From: Candidatus Sabulitectum sp.
GTDB taxonomy: Bacteria > Fermentibacterota > Fermentibacteria > Fermentibacterales > JCC-6
Assembly: GCA_021107435.1 (NCBI GenBank)
Contig: JAIOSV010000016.1
Location: 1-64,000 of the forward strand
DNA: 64,000 nt
Direction: 5' to 3'
Shown here: one piece after another, positions 16,846 through 25,644 of the stretch
Layout: each line of letters starts with the position of its first letter
How positions within the stretch are numbered: the first letter of the stretch is position 1
Made by a program: the position numbers and the translations under genes
Notes under the pieces: generated by a model
What the model saw: the letters and a program-made list of their open reading frames with translations, nothing else
The model's database searches: none
What the model was told of the DNA's origin: nothing

Positions 16846-18027
16846 CTACCTCGACAAGTTTATAATAACGGAGGTTACACCAACCACTGTGGCAAAGATA
16901 CCAATCTCCTGTGCGTGCCGCGCAACCCAGTTGTAGGGTACTTCTATAACGTCACCGGGAAGAACCTCAGTATCCAGAGCTTCCTCCCCTGAAGCAATCT
17001 GTACTCCATCGCGGGTTACGGTGGTGCCCCCCATGTTCGCATTGTACACTTTTCCCCCGGCTCGCTCAACATACACCCTTACTGAAGCACCTGGAGCATA
17101 GGAAATAATTCCTCTCTGATGCACCGCTCCTGCCACATAAATATCGTTCCCGTGAACGACCAGACGCAGAGTGTCTCCCGCCTGTACAAGCTGATCTGTA
17201 AAGCCCTGATTCGGAACCCACACAGGTGACGGACCACGGGGTGTTATCAGGGTACTTCTGGCAAGATCCACATCTCCCGTTATCCCGCCAATTCTATACA
17301 TAAGCTCTTCAATTGTCTCTCCGGAAAATGCTTCCCAGGTCTCCACTTCGGGAACCGCATAAGCATCATTGTAATTTCTGATACCCGGTCTGATTACGTA
17401 TACCGGAGATCTAACAAGCTCAAAAACAACACCGGCGCCTCCGTCAACAAATGGATCAGATGCCGGACGGCCTGTAGCCGGGTTGAAGTGAAGATCTACA
17501 AAGATTGAGTCGCCTGAGGCTGTAACCATCCAGCCGATTCGAGAAGAATAGGATGACATTCCTCCGGCAGCAGTTACCAGATCACTAACCCTGTTAATGG
17601 CGTACAGAGTGTACTGCCCGGGACGGGCAACCATACCGGTAATCCACACCTTCACAGTTCGGGGCTGAAGAAGAGTAAGCCCCACTGTTACCCGGTTGTA
17701 GTACAGGCGTGTCAGCCGCTGCAGGGCATTTTCAGCCTGACTGATAGTCATTCCCGTCACGTCCAGCTGACCAATACCGGAAATCTGAATTGCTCCGTCA
17801 CCGGATACCTGGCAGGGACTGATTGAGCTAAGACCGGAAAAAATCATCGCCTCACTTGTTCCACCCTCTACGACCACCTGCAGAACATCTCCGGCACCCA
17901 GAATGTACTCATTCCTGTCCACCGGCTCAAAGATGGAAAACTCCTGAAATTGAGTTTCAGATTGGGCAGTAGCATCATCAGAAAGGTCGCCAAGAGCCGT
18001 GAGAGAGAAAATTAGAAAAATCAGCAT
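16846..18027 (-). CDS. Wza-like polysaccharide export protein with SLBB domains
   Basis: This 393-residue protein has a signal peptide ([13 protein letters not shown]), a Poly_export domain at about 35-130 (EYILGAGDVLQVVVEGG, GDGAIQISGIGQLDVTGMTI, RLYYNRVTVGL) and then SLBB domains (RTVKVWITGMVARPGQYTLY; NDIYVAGAVHQRGIISYAPG). It forms or contributes to the outer-membrane/periplasmic channel. No lipobox cysteine is visible, unlike E. coli Wza. A C-terminal hydrophobic segment (IGIFATVVGVTSVIINL) may cross the membrane. It overlaps the upstream gene by TAATG. Confidence 0.85.
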   Translation of the reverse strand: MLIFLIFSLTALGDLSDDATAQSETQFQEFSIFEPVDRNEYILGAGDVLQVVVEGGTSEAMIFSGLSSISPCQVSGDGAIQISGIGQLDVTGMTISQAENALQRLTRLYYNRVTVGLTLLQPRTVKVWITGMVARPGQYTLYAINRVSDLVTAAGGMSSYSSRIGWMVTASGDSIFVDLHFNPATGRPASDPFVDGGAGVVFELVRSPVYVIRPGIRNYNDAYAVPEVETWEAFSGETIEELMYRIGGITGDVDLARSTLITPRGPSPVWVPNQGFTDQLVQAGDTLRLVVHGNDIYVAGAVHQRGIISYAPGASVRVYVERAGGKVYNANMGGTTVTRDGVQIASGEEALDTEVLPGDVIEVPYNWVARHAQEIGIFATVVGVTSVIINLSR

Positions 18028-18959
18028 TACATTACCGTTCTTCTGAAGTAATCAATAGTTTCTTTCAAACCATCCTCAAGCAGTACTTCCGGTCCCCAGT
18101 TGAGAACTCTTTTTGCCGTGGATATGTCAGGCTTCCTGACCTTGGGATCATCCACCGGCAAATCCCTGTATACAAGAGAACTTCTGCTTTCCGCAAATCT
18201 GATGACCTCAAGAGCAAATTCCTTAACCGTCATTTCGTTGGGATTGCCGATGTTCACCGGATCGTGATACCCGCTCTCCATAAGAGCAATGAGACCATTC
18301 ACTGTATCAGAAACAAAACAGAAACTTCTGGTCTGACCTCCATCTCCGAAAATGGTAAGATCCTCTCCCTTAATGGCCTGACAGACGAAAGAGGGAACAA
18401 CCCGACCGTCATCTGCCCTGTTTCGGGGACCATAGGTATTGAAAATCCTTGCGATTCTTGTGTCCACACCATGGGTTCTGTGATAGGCAAACACCAGAGC
18501 TTCTGCATATCTTTTTGCCTCGTCGTAAACACCCCTTGGTCCTACCGGATTCACATTACCCCAGTAGCTTTCCGGCTGGGGATGTACCAGTGGATCCCCA
18601 TAAACCTCACTGGTGGAGGCAAGAAGAAGACCCGCGTTCTTCTCCTTCGCCAGGCCAAGAGCCTTATGGGTTCCAAGCGCTCCTACTTTAAGTGTTTGAA
18701 TAGGGTACATAAGATAATCTATCGGGCTGGCAGGTGACGCAAGGTGAAAAATGAAATCAATGTTTCCCGGAATGAAGATGTACTCTGTCACATCGTGGTT
18801 GATAAACTTGAAATCACTTCGACCCGCAAGATGAGCAATGTTGTCAGTGCTTCCGGTAAGAAGGTTATCGAGAGCAATAACAGAATGGCCTTTTTCAAGA
18901 AGCCTGTCGCTGAGATGGCTTCCAATAAATCCGGCTCCTCCAGTTACTAATATTCTCAT
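18027..18959 (-). CDS. UDP-glucuronate decarboxylase-like epimerase
   Basis: This 310-residue extended SDR enzyme has the NAD-binding motif [10 protein letters not shown] (7-16) and the active-site YDEAKRYAE (Tyr-x3-Lys). The segments [29 protein letters not shown] and [20 protein letters not shown] are characteristic of UDP-xylose synthase/UDP-glucuronate decarboxylase, which makes UDP-xylose. A closely related UDP-sugar dehydratase/epimerase is the alternative. It supplies the polysaccharide operon and abuts the RmlB gene. Confidence 0.8.
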   Translation of the reverse strand: MRILVTGGAGFIGSHLSDRLLEKGHSVIALDNLLTGSTDNIAHLAGRSDFKFINHDVTEYIFIPGNIDFIFHLASPASPIDYLMYPIQTLKVGALGTHKALGLAKEKNAGLLLASTSEVYGDPLVHPQPESYWGNVNPVGPRGVYDEAKRYAEALVFAYHRTHGVDTRIARIFNTYGPRNRADDGRVVPSFVCQAIKGEDLTIFGDGGQTRSFCFVSDTVNGLIALMESGYHDPVNIGNPNEMTVKEFALEVIRFAESRSSLVYRDLPVDDPKVRKPDISTAKRVLNWGPEVLLEDGLKETIDYFRRTVM

Positions 18960-19988
18960 TTACCGGATCCTTTCCGAGTTCTCAAGTCTTGTTGAATACA
19001 TCCTTTTGTAGTACTCGCGGAACTCCCCGGATTTTATCAATTTCCACCACTCAGAATTATTCCGGTACCAGTCAACAGTAAGAGCAATACCTGTCGCAAA
19101 ATCAGTCTCAGGCCTCCACCCAAGCTCCTCGCGGGAACGTAAGATATCAACCGCATACCTGCGATCGTGTCCAGGTCTGTCTTTCACAAACCTTACCAGT
19201 GCGGGATCCGCTCCGGTGGCTTCAAGAATAGCAAAAGTAACCTCTTTGTTTGTCATCTCCTGCCCGGCTCCGATGTTGTAAACGCGGCCGGGTCTGCCCT
19301 TCTCGATAGCAGCAACCAGAGCGCTGCAGTGGTCAGTTACAAACAACCAGTCCCTCATGTTGCCGCCGTCACCGTAAAGAGGAAGCCTTTCACCTTCAAA
19401 TGCGTTGGTGACAAACAGAGGAATGAGTTTTTCAGGGTACTGGTGAGGTCCGTAGTTGTTGGAAGCACGGGTTACTGTTACAGGCACATCGAACGTTGTA
19501 AAATAACTCATTGCCAGAAGCTCACCTCCAGCTTTTGATGCTGAATATGGACTTCTTGGATCAAGAGGATCTTCCTCGCCTGATCTGCCTTCCTCAACGC
19601 TTCCATACACCTCGTCTGTGGATATTTGAAGGAAGACTTTTCTTGTCTTGTCTTTTTTGAACTCTTCAAGAAGAACTCGAACCCCTTCAACATCTGTTCT
19701 TACGAAGGACGCCGGGTCATCAATAGAGCGATCAACATGTGTTTCTGCCGCGAAGTTAACAACTCCGTTGCAGCTGGCCATGGCCTCACGAACAACTGTC
19801 GGATCGCAGATATCACCCTTAATGAATTTGTATTGACTTGAACCTTCATATTCAGCAAGATTTTCTCTCCTGCCGGCATAGGTGAGTTTATCAAGGACTG
19901 TCACCGACCAGGCAGATCGATGACTCATGATGTACTTCACAAAATTCGTTCCAATAAAGCCCGCTCCACCGGTAACAAGAAGATTCAT
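18960..19988 (-). CDS. rfbB: dTDP-glucose 4,6-dehydratase
   Basis: This 342-residue extended SDR enzyme converts dTDP-glucose to dTDP-4-keto-6-deoxyglucose. Visible motifs are GGAGFIGTNFVKY (7-19), DKLTYAGRRENLAEY, NFAAETHVDRSI, STDEVYGS, and SPYSASKAGGE with the catalytic Tyr-x3-Lys. TRASNNYGPHQYPEKLIPLF and GDGGNMRDWLFVTDHC follow, and RPGHDRRYAVD is close to the C-terminus. The start overlaps the RmlA stop by ATGA. RmlC and RmlD are not in the window, so the final sugar need not be rhamnose. Confidence 0.93.
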   Translation of the reverse strand: MNLLVTGGAGFIGTNFVKYIMSHRSAWSVTVLDKLTYAGRRENLAEYEGSSQYKFIKGDICDPTVVREAMASCNGVVNFAAETHVDRSIDDPASFVRTDVEGVRVLLEEFKKDKTRKVFLQISTDEVYGSVEEGRSGEEDPLDPRSPYSASKAGGELLAMSYFTTFDVPVTVTRASNNYGPHQYPEKLIPLFVTNAFEGERLPLYGDGGNMRDWLFVTDHCSALVAAIEKGRPGRVYNIGAGQEMTNKEVTFAILEATGADPALVRFVKDRPGHDRRYAVDILRSREELGWRPETDFATGIALTVDWYRNNSEWWKLIKSGEFREYYKRMYSTRLENSERIR

Positions 19989-20716
19989 CTGATTCCCTTC
20001 CTTATTTCCGCTGCCAGATTGTTGGCTTCCAGAAGATTGTCAATGCTGGCTCCGCAGTCGGACCACCATCCGCCTATCTCGTCAGCCTGCATCTCTCCCC
20101 GCTGAATATAGGCATTATTTAGATCAGTTACCTCAAGCTCACCCCTCCCGGAGGGCTTCAATTCATCAATAATGTCAAATGCACAGTTGTCGTACATATA
20201 CACGCCGATAACAGCAAAGTCACTTGCGGGATCTGCAGGTTTCTCCACGATGGAAACAACTTTCCCGTTAACGATCTCGGCAACACCATAATCTCGTGGA
20301 TCATCAACTCTCTTGTAGAGGATTCTCGCGCCTGACGGCTGCTTATTGAATGACTCAACATGCTCTGCAATTGAATTTTCAAGGATATTATCCCCCAGGA
20401 TTACAATGAACTTCTCTCCACCGATGAAAGCTCTGGCAAGACCGATTGCCTGAGCAATCCCACCTTCTCCAGTCTGATACGCGTAGTTAAGACTCCTGAA
20501 TCCAAACTCTCTGCCGTCGCCAAGCAGTTGCATAAAGCTTCCGGCGCTGTTTCCGCCGGTAACCACCATGACATCCTTTATCCCTGCGTCGGCAAGAGTT
20601 TGAAGCGGATAATAGATCATGGGTCTATCGTAAACCGGAAGAAGATGCTTGTTTGTAATACTCGTAAGCGGTCTCAACCTTGTTCCCAGACCTCCAGCCA
20701 ATACTACGCCTTTCAT
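19985..20716 (-). CDS. rfbA: Glucose-1-phosphate thymidylyltransferase, short type
   Basis: This 243-residue nucleotidyltransferase makes dTDP-glucose from glucose-1-phosphate and dTTP. It carries the signature LAGGLGTRLRPLT (6-18), KHLLPVYDRPMIYYPLQ, GDGREFGFRSLNYAYQ, VILGDNILE and IVEKPADPASDFAVIGVYMYD. It is shorter than the usual 290-residue enterobacterial RmlA, lacking the C-terminal extension, as in the short bacterial/archaeal class. It is paired with RmlB just downstream. Confidence 0.88.
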   Translation of the reverse strand: MKGVVLAGGLGTRLRPLTSITNKHLLPVYDRPMIYYPLQTLADAGIKDVMVVTGGNSAGSFMQLLGDGREFGFRSLNYAYQTGEGGIAQAIGLARAFIGGEKFIVILGDNILENSIAEHVESFNKQPSGARILYKRVDDPRDYGVAEIVNGKVVSIVEKPADPASDFAVIGVYMYDNCAFDIIDELKPSGRGELEVTDLNNAYIQRGEMQADEIGGWWSDCGASIDNLLEANNLAAEIRKGIR

Positions 20717-20727
20717 ATCAAACCCCT

Positions 20728-22881
20728 TTACCTGACCAGAGCGAATTTAAGCAGCCCCGCCTCTGAATTGATTTGTTCAAGTTGCAGGAAATAAACCCCG
20801 GAAGCCGCAGGATCACCATCCATATTCGATCCATCCCAGGCAATATTATCCCGGCCATTGCAGGAATGCTCATAGACAAGGGTGCCCGTAAGATCAAAAA
20901 TCCGGATTTCCACCGGAGTGTCAGGAATCCCCGCGATCCCCAGAACATCGCCGCGCCCGGGAATGAAAGGATCAGGGTAAACCACAGCCTCTGATCCGTT
21001 TCCTGACAAACCCGATTCAAGTTGTCCTCTCCAGAACCCGTGATCAGTAGCCATCCAGAGATATCCGTCATCACTGTCCACTTTCATAGCATAAATAGTA
21101 CACTCTATCAGAGAACTGTTGAACACAGTATACTCTTCAACTACACCGGTGGTTCTGAAAAATCTTTTCAGACCCTCACTTGTGGATATCCAGACGCTTC
21201 CGAGATTATCGCATTCCAGGGCTTTTATGCTCATATCAATTTCATTAACTTCAGTAATAACTCCCTTATAGAGATACGCAAGCCCTGATGCAGTTCCTAC
21301 ATACAGGATACCGGAACGATCCATTGCCAGAGAAGTCACCAGAGAGGATGGAAGCCCGTCCAGAACAGTGTATGACTCTCGTACCGTTTGAATATATCCG
21401 TCAACAAAGGCAAGACCGCCGTCTGTTCCAGCCCAGGCGTATCTCCCGCCGGTTGGCAGTATAGCGTTAACTTCTTTGCTCGGCAGTCCCTGGGCACCAG
21501 TAATGCCCACCACTGAGACAGATGTCGTATCGCCCGGATTCCAGGTCAAACGACTGATGCCGCTGGTCTCCGTCTCTGATAAGGTTCTGTGTCCGAACCA
21601 TACTGTGTTTGCATCCCCTTGCTCTGCACAAAAAACTCTGTCGTTCAGGAAACCGTCATCGCTATCAAAGTGAAGTGAAGTTTCAATGGTTCCGTCCAGC
21701 CATGAAAGCCAGTCTACACCATTGCCGATTGAGGAAATAAATACACCACTCCCCGACTGGCAGATGGCAAAACACTGACTGGTGTTTGTTAGAAACAGGT
21801 TCAGAGACTGCCACTGTCCGTTCACGAACACGGAGCCGCCTGCCCGGTTGCTGGAGACCCATACGCTGCCATCTGGAAGAATGGTGCAATCTCTGAGATC
21901 ATTCGATACAGGACCTGAGTCCGGGAATGTTCTCCGCCAGTTACCATTTTCCAGAAGCAGGGTCAGACCGGCTCCTGAAAGCCTGTTATCCGAATAAGTA
22001 TTGGACAAAACACCGCACAGCCTGTCATTCAGCCATAAAAGACCGGTGAGAGCGTTACCGTGAAGATTGTTGTGGTAGCCCTGCCATTCTCCCTGGTGTA
22101 GAATAAAGCTCTGGTTTGTACAACCGGCCGCAAGCCCTCCCGAGCCCCAGGCCAGAGAGGAAATGTTCTCACCCGGGAAAAGCGCCTCCTGCTCCCATGG
22201 CTGACCAGGCGGCCTAAGGAACAACCCGGCAGAGGTGGCTGCCCAAAGAGTATCGTCCTGCCACTCGAGAGCGATAATTGAACCGGGGTCGATATTTTGG
22301 AGAATCCATGAACTTTCCTGTGCAGGATCCGCCGATCTGGGGAGAAACACCAGACCTGCCGTGGTTCCCACATAGAGGCCCGAATCAGAAGAGGAAAGAC
22401 AGGTGATATTGTCGGAAGGAAGTCCTCCACCGGTAGAAAAATTGTTAAATATGTCAAAAAATCCGAATTCCCTGATACACAGACCCTGTGTAGTTGCGGC
22501 GTATATGATAGAGTCCGGCAGAGTCTGATTAATGCCGAGATTCAGCGGAAGACCATCAATCTGATTAAAATGGGTTTTCTCTCCATCAGGCGGAAATACG
22601 TCTATTCCGCCACCGTTCATGGATACCCATAAGTTGCCTGAATCATCATAAGTTACATGGGAAACCCGATCGTAGGATAGTTTCCCCGGAGAACTCCAGC
22701 CGGAATCAACAACAAGCTGGTTTTCCGTTTCTGAGTAATGAGAGAAGAGAAGTCCACCGGAAGTCGCGGCCAGAATCACATCTCCTCTGGAAATGATTCC
22801 GTTGCCCCCTCCGTAATGAGGAAAATGCTCCCACTCGGTGATCCTTCCGAAAAGAGCGGCAAAAATCAGGAATGCACTCAC
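20728..22881 (-). CDS. Secreted beta-propeller protein with FlgD-like C-terminus
   Basis: This protein has about 717 residues. GTG 22881 is chosen because GGAGGAG lies just upstream and it overlaps the preceding stop by GTGA; ATG 22899 would put charged residues before the hydrophobic start. After a signal segment (SAFLIFAALFG), repeated units such as 'GVFVSSIGNGVDWL', LWVSMNGGGIDVFPPDG and LYVGTASGLAYLYKG form propeller blades of the two-component-regulator sensor type (Reg_prop), but no kinase follows. The C-terminus (VEIRIFDLTGTLVYEH, DGDPAASGVYFLQLEQ) is a FlgD/type IX-like sorting or anchoring domain. It lies between sugar-enzyme genes, so it may bind or organise the glycan. Confidence 0.75.
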   Translation of the reverse strand: MSAFLIFAALFGRITEWEHFPHYGGGNGIISRGDVILAATSGGLLFSHYSETENQLVVDSGWSSPGKLSYDRVSHVTYDDSGNLWVSMNGGGIDVFPPDGEKTHFNQIDGLPLNLGINQTLPDSIIYAATTQGLCIREFGFFDIFNNFSTGGGLPSDNITCLSSSDSGLYVGTTAGLVFLPRSADPAQESSWILQNIDPGSIIALEWQDDTLWAATSAGLFLRPPGQPWEQEALFPGENISSLAWGSGGLAAGCTNQSFILHQGEWQGYHNNLHGNALTGLLWLNDRLCGVLSNTYSDNRLSGAGLTLLLENGNWRRTFPDSGPVSNDLRDCTILPDGSVWVSSNRAGGSVFVNGQWQSLNLFLTNTSQCFAICQSGSGVFISSIGNGVDWLSWLDGTIETSLHFDSDDGFLNDRVFCAEQGDANTVWFGHRTLSETETSGISRLTWNPGDTTSVSVVGITGAQGLPSKEVNAILPTGGRYAWAGTDGGLAFVDGYIQTVRESYTVLDGLPSSLVTSLAMDRSGILYVGTASGLAYLYKGVITEVNEIDMSIKALECDNLGSVWISTSEGLKRFFRTTGVVEEYTVFNSSLIECTIYAMKVDSDDGYLWMATDHGFWRGQLESGLSGNGSEAVVYPDPFIPGRGDVLGIAGIPDTPVEIRIFDLTGTLVYEHSCNGRDNIAWDGSNMDGDPAASGVYFLQLEQINSEAGLLKFALVR

Positions 22882-23807
22882 AGTCTCTCCTCCCACCATT
22901 GATAAAGTATCTTGAGACCCTTTTCAAGAGGAACCTTCACGGTCCATCCAAGAGTCTTCAATTTTTCCGGGTTACCAATCTGACAGAACTGATCTTCCTC
23001 TCGAAGAAGGCGCGGGTCCGTCACCGCGCGAAGCCCTGTTCCGGACATTTTCATAATAAGGGACAGAAGAACTCCAATGGAGTGTCCTATACCGGAACAC
23101 ACATTGTATATACCTCCAGTTTGACCGTTGGCAAGAAGGCAGGCATAAGCCATAACAACGTCGTCAATGAACAGATAGTCTCTTACGTTAGTAAGGTTTC
23201 CGGTGCTGATTACACCATCTCCGCTATCAGTAGTTCGGATTACTCTGCGACAGAAGGAAGGAAGCACAAAATGGCCTGACTGACCGGGTCCGAAATGCGG
23301 AAACGAACGGGCAATAATATAATCCTGTCCAGAATCAGACAAAAACCCTTCTGCCCTGATTTTACTCTCACCATAAGGGCTTCTTGGACTAATAGGAGAT
23401 GTTTCGCCAAGCTTACTGACAGATGGTCTGTACACCTCGGCTGAGCTGGCAAGAAGAAGCCTGGCAGCAGGAGATCGTTTTGTTATCCAATGCACCGCGC
23501 TCCTGGTTCCCTCAGCGTTTACACTCATCACTCTGTCTTCACTGACTCGAGAGTGAGCAACCGAACTGAGTCCGGCCAGATGAACCACATAACGAACCTC
23601 TCCCAGAGAAGCAGGCGGCGGGCCGGGAAGTTCCCACGCAAGCTTCCTCACCCCTGCGGGAACTCTGAAACCGGTGGTGGAATCCACAGCAATGTCACCT
23701 TCACCCAGATGAAACATTTTCATAAGCCTCTGGCCAACAAAACCTCCCGCGCCCGTGACCAGAATAGGGCCTTCGCTCAGGGAAAAACCGCATACTTGTC
23801 TGCTCAA
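22878..23807 (-). CDS. NAD-dependent epimerase/reductase (SDR, GDP-sugar type)
   Basis: This extended SDR enzyme of 309 residues has the motif VTGAGGFVGQRL, the segments VVHLAGLSSVAHS, LLASSAEVYRPS, the active-site SPYGESK, and RSFPHFGPGQSGHFVLPSF. It resembles GDP-6-deoxy-4-keto-mannose reductases more than RmlD, but the substrate cannot be fixed. With the GDP-mannose dehydratase at 47756 it could make GDP-rhamnose or a related sugar (inference). The TTG start at 23807 overlaps the MurB stop. Confidence 0.75.
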   Translation of the reverse strand: MSRQVCGFSLSEGPILVTGAGGFVGQRLMKMFHLGEGDIAVDSTTGFRVPAGVRKLAWELPGPPPASLGEVRYVVHLAGLSSVAHSRVSEDRVMSVNAEGTRSAVHWITKRSPAARLLLASSAEVYRPSVSKLGETSPISPRSPYGESKIRAEGFLSDSGQDYIIARSFPHFGPGQSGHFVLPSFCRRVIRTTDSGDGVISTGNLTNVRDYLFIDDVVMAYACLLANGQTGGIYNVCSGIGHSIGVLLSLIMKMSGTGLRAVTDPRLLREEDQFCQIGNPEKLKTLGWTVKVPLEKGLKILYQWWEERL

Positions 23808-24709
23808 ATCCGCTCTCCCAACCTCCTGATTTCCCTTTTAAGGGTAATCCCGCTGTCTTGTCTGACTCTATCCGCAACAAGTTCTATCAGCCGCATTACA
23901 TCCGAACTGGTAGCGTTGCCAGTGTTCTCAATAAAATTGGCATGCGTGGGAGAAACCATCGCCCCACCCAGTCTGTGCCCCTTCAAACCGCAGTCCTCAA
24001 TCAGTTTCCCCGGAGGTGATCCGTTATCGGGACGACGGAATACACTTCCTGCGTTCGGGGCATGAAGTGGGAATTTCTGCCTTCTGATCTGTAGAATCTC
24101 CCGGGCTTCTCTGCGAAGTTCATTGCCGCCCCCCGCATTTTCAGAAAGCTTCAGGACAACGTTAAGAACTATCGAATCATCTTTCTGAAATCGGCTGCGT
24201 CTGTAACCAAAACCACAGTCTTCTGCTGTAAGATACTCAATTGAACCGCAGGGATGAAGCACTCTGACTTTCTCCACCAGCTCCGAAATGGAAGAGCCGT
24301 ATGCTCCCGCATTCATGAAAACAGCACCGCCGACCGTTCCGGGAATGCCAACTGCAAAAACCAGACCGGTCAGTCCCTGTGAACACGCAGCTCCAGACAT
24401 GGACGGGAGATGGACACCGCCACCGGCAGTGAGCAGGCTCCCGTTAAATGAGAACTTTGCCAGCTCTCCGCTTAAAAGTATAACAACACCGTGCCAGCCC
24501 TCGGTGGGTGCCAGCGTGTTGGAGCCTTTCCCAAGAATTACCCATGGAAGTGAATTTTCCGAGACAAATTTCACGGTCTCAGTCAGTTCTTCGAGTGTAT
24601 TCACAATAACTGAAGCAGTCGGACCTCCGATTTCCCATGTGGTATACCGGGAAAGCTGAATAACTGTAAATCTGTCCGGAGCGGCATTCAAGGCTTTATC
24701 AAAAATCAT
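23804..24709 (-). CDS. murB: UDP-N-acetylenolpyruvoylglucosamine reductase (MurB)
   Basis: This 301-residue flavoprotein does the second committed step of peptidoglycan precursor synthesis, forming UDP-MurNAc with NADPH. Family marks are TTWEIGGPTASVIV, ILGKGSNTLAPTEGWHGVVI, GLVFAVGIPGTVGGAVFMNAGAYG, GFGYRRSRFQ, RRQKFPLHAPNAGSVFRRP and LIEDCGLKGHRLGGAMVSPTHANFI. The missing extra loop makes it type II, as in Gram-positives and many deep lineages. It is embedded by ATGA overlaps in a polysaccharide operon rather than a cell-wall cluster. Confidence 0.92.
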   Translation of the reverse strand: MIFDKALNAAPDRFTVIQLSRYTTWEIGGPTASVIVNTLEELTETVKFVSENSLPWVILGKGSNTLAPTEGWHGVVILLSGELAKFSFNGSLLTAGGGVHLPSMSGAACSQGLTGLVFAVGIPGTVGGAVFMNAGAYGSSISELVEKVRVLHPCGSIEYLTAEDCGFGYRRSRFQKDDSIVLNVVLKLSENAGGGNELRREAREILQIRRQKFPLHAPNAGSVFRRPDNGSPPGKLIEDCGLKGHRLGGAMVSPTHANFIENTGNATSSDVMRLIELVADRVRQDSGITLKREIRRLGERI

Positions 24710-25644
24710 TTGCGGAAATCCCCCCCTCGAAGCCCGATGAGGCAGGCACCTACAGCGAGATATGTGAACAGGACAGGGGGATTGCCATGCTTTTCCGCAT
24801 ACTTGAGGACACCTCTGTACACAGGTCCCAGAAGTGCGACACGAGTGAAAAGTCGCATGACCGAGAGATAAACAGGTCTGGAGAAAACTGGTTCAACCCA
24901 CCTGCTTCCCAGTAATCCCCTTATACCGGGATGTTTGCGAAGCGTATATTTCAGACCGGTTCCCCCGTATTCAAGCATCTTCTCCGAGTGCTTTCTTACT
25001 GATACATTATCAAGATGATTTACAGCAAGCTCCGGCTCCCACTGGAATGACACTCCTGATTTGTTCAAACGGTAACCCAGCTCAGTATCCTCGCCACCGT
25101 AGCAATCTATTGCTGTGTCAAAACCCCCGGCCTCTTCAAGAAGACCGCATTTAACTGAAAGGTTCCCGGTAATGAAATAGTTCCATGGGAACAGCCCTGA
25201 GGGAGAGTTCCCCATTGCTCTGCTGTCGAACCATCTCTGCCATGGAGTAGCATCTTTGCTCCAGGCGTTGATCCTTCTGCCCATAACAACATCCGCACCG
25301 GTTTCCTCCCTTACTTCAAGATGTCTTCTGAGAAGAGAAGGGGTAAATTCAAGATCGGCATCCATAAGCAGTCCCACCGGGGCTTCAGAAGCTTTGAATG
25401 CCGTATTCCTGGCTGCCGGTCTGTTCCCTCCGGGATCTCGTCTTACCACCTTCACCGAACAAAGATCAGGAAGTTTGCCCAATTGTTGAAGAAATTCCTC
25501 CTGAACCGGGATATCACTTCCATCATCTACTATCACAAGCTCCCATGGGCTTTGGATATCCTGAGCAGAAAGACTTTTAAGAAATTTCTTGAATGCATCA
25601 CTACCATTTTTCACCGGAACCTGAACAGAAATTTCAGGATTCAT
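24706..25644 (-). CDS. Family 2 glycosyltransferase
   Basis: This 312-residue protein has an N-terminal GT-A domain with ISVQVPVKNGSDAF, LVIVDDGSD, NRPAARNTAF and the DxD-like LLMDADLEFTP. A later GGEDTELGYRLNKSG is typical of bacterial GT2 enzymes that act on lipid-linked sugars. A C-terminal hydrophobic stretch (FTYLAVGACLIGL) could tether it to the inner membrane. It overlaps both neighbours. Donor and acceptor are unknown. Confidence 0.82.
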   Translation of the reverse strand: MNPEISVQVPVKNGSDAFKKFLKSLSAQDIQSPWELVIVDDGSDIPVQEEFLQQLGKLPDLCSVKVVRRDPGGNRPAARNTAFKASEAPVGLLMDADLEFTPSLLRRHLEVREETGADVVMGRRINAWSKDATPWQRWFDSRAMGNSPSGLFPWNYFITGNLSVKCGLLEEAGGFDTAIDCYGGEDTELGYRLNKSGVSFQWEPELAVNHLDNVSVRKHSEKMLEYGGTGLKYTLRKHPGIRGLLGSRWVEPVFSRPVYLSVMRLFTRVALLGPVYRGVLKYAEKHGNPPVLFTYLAVGACLIGLRGGDFRK

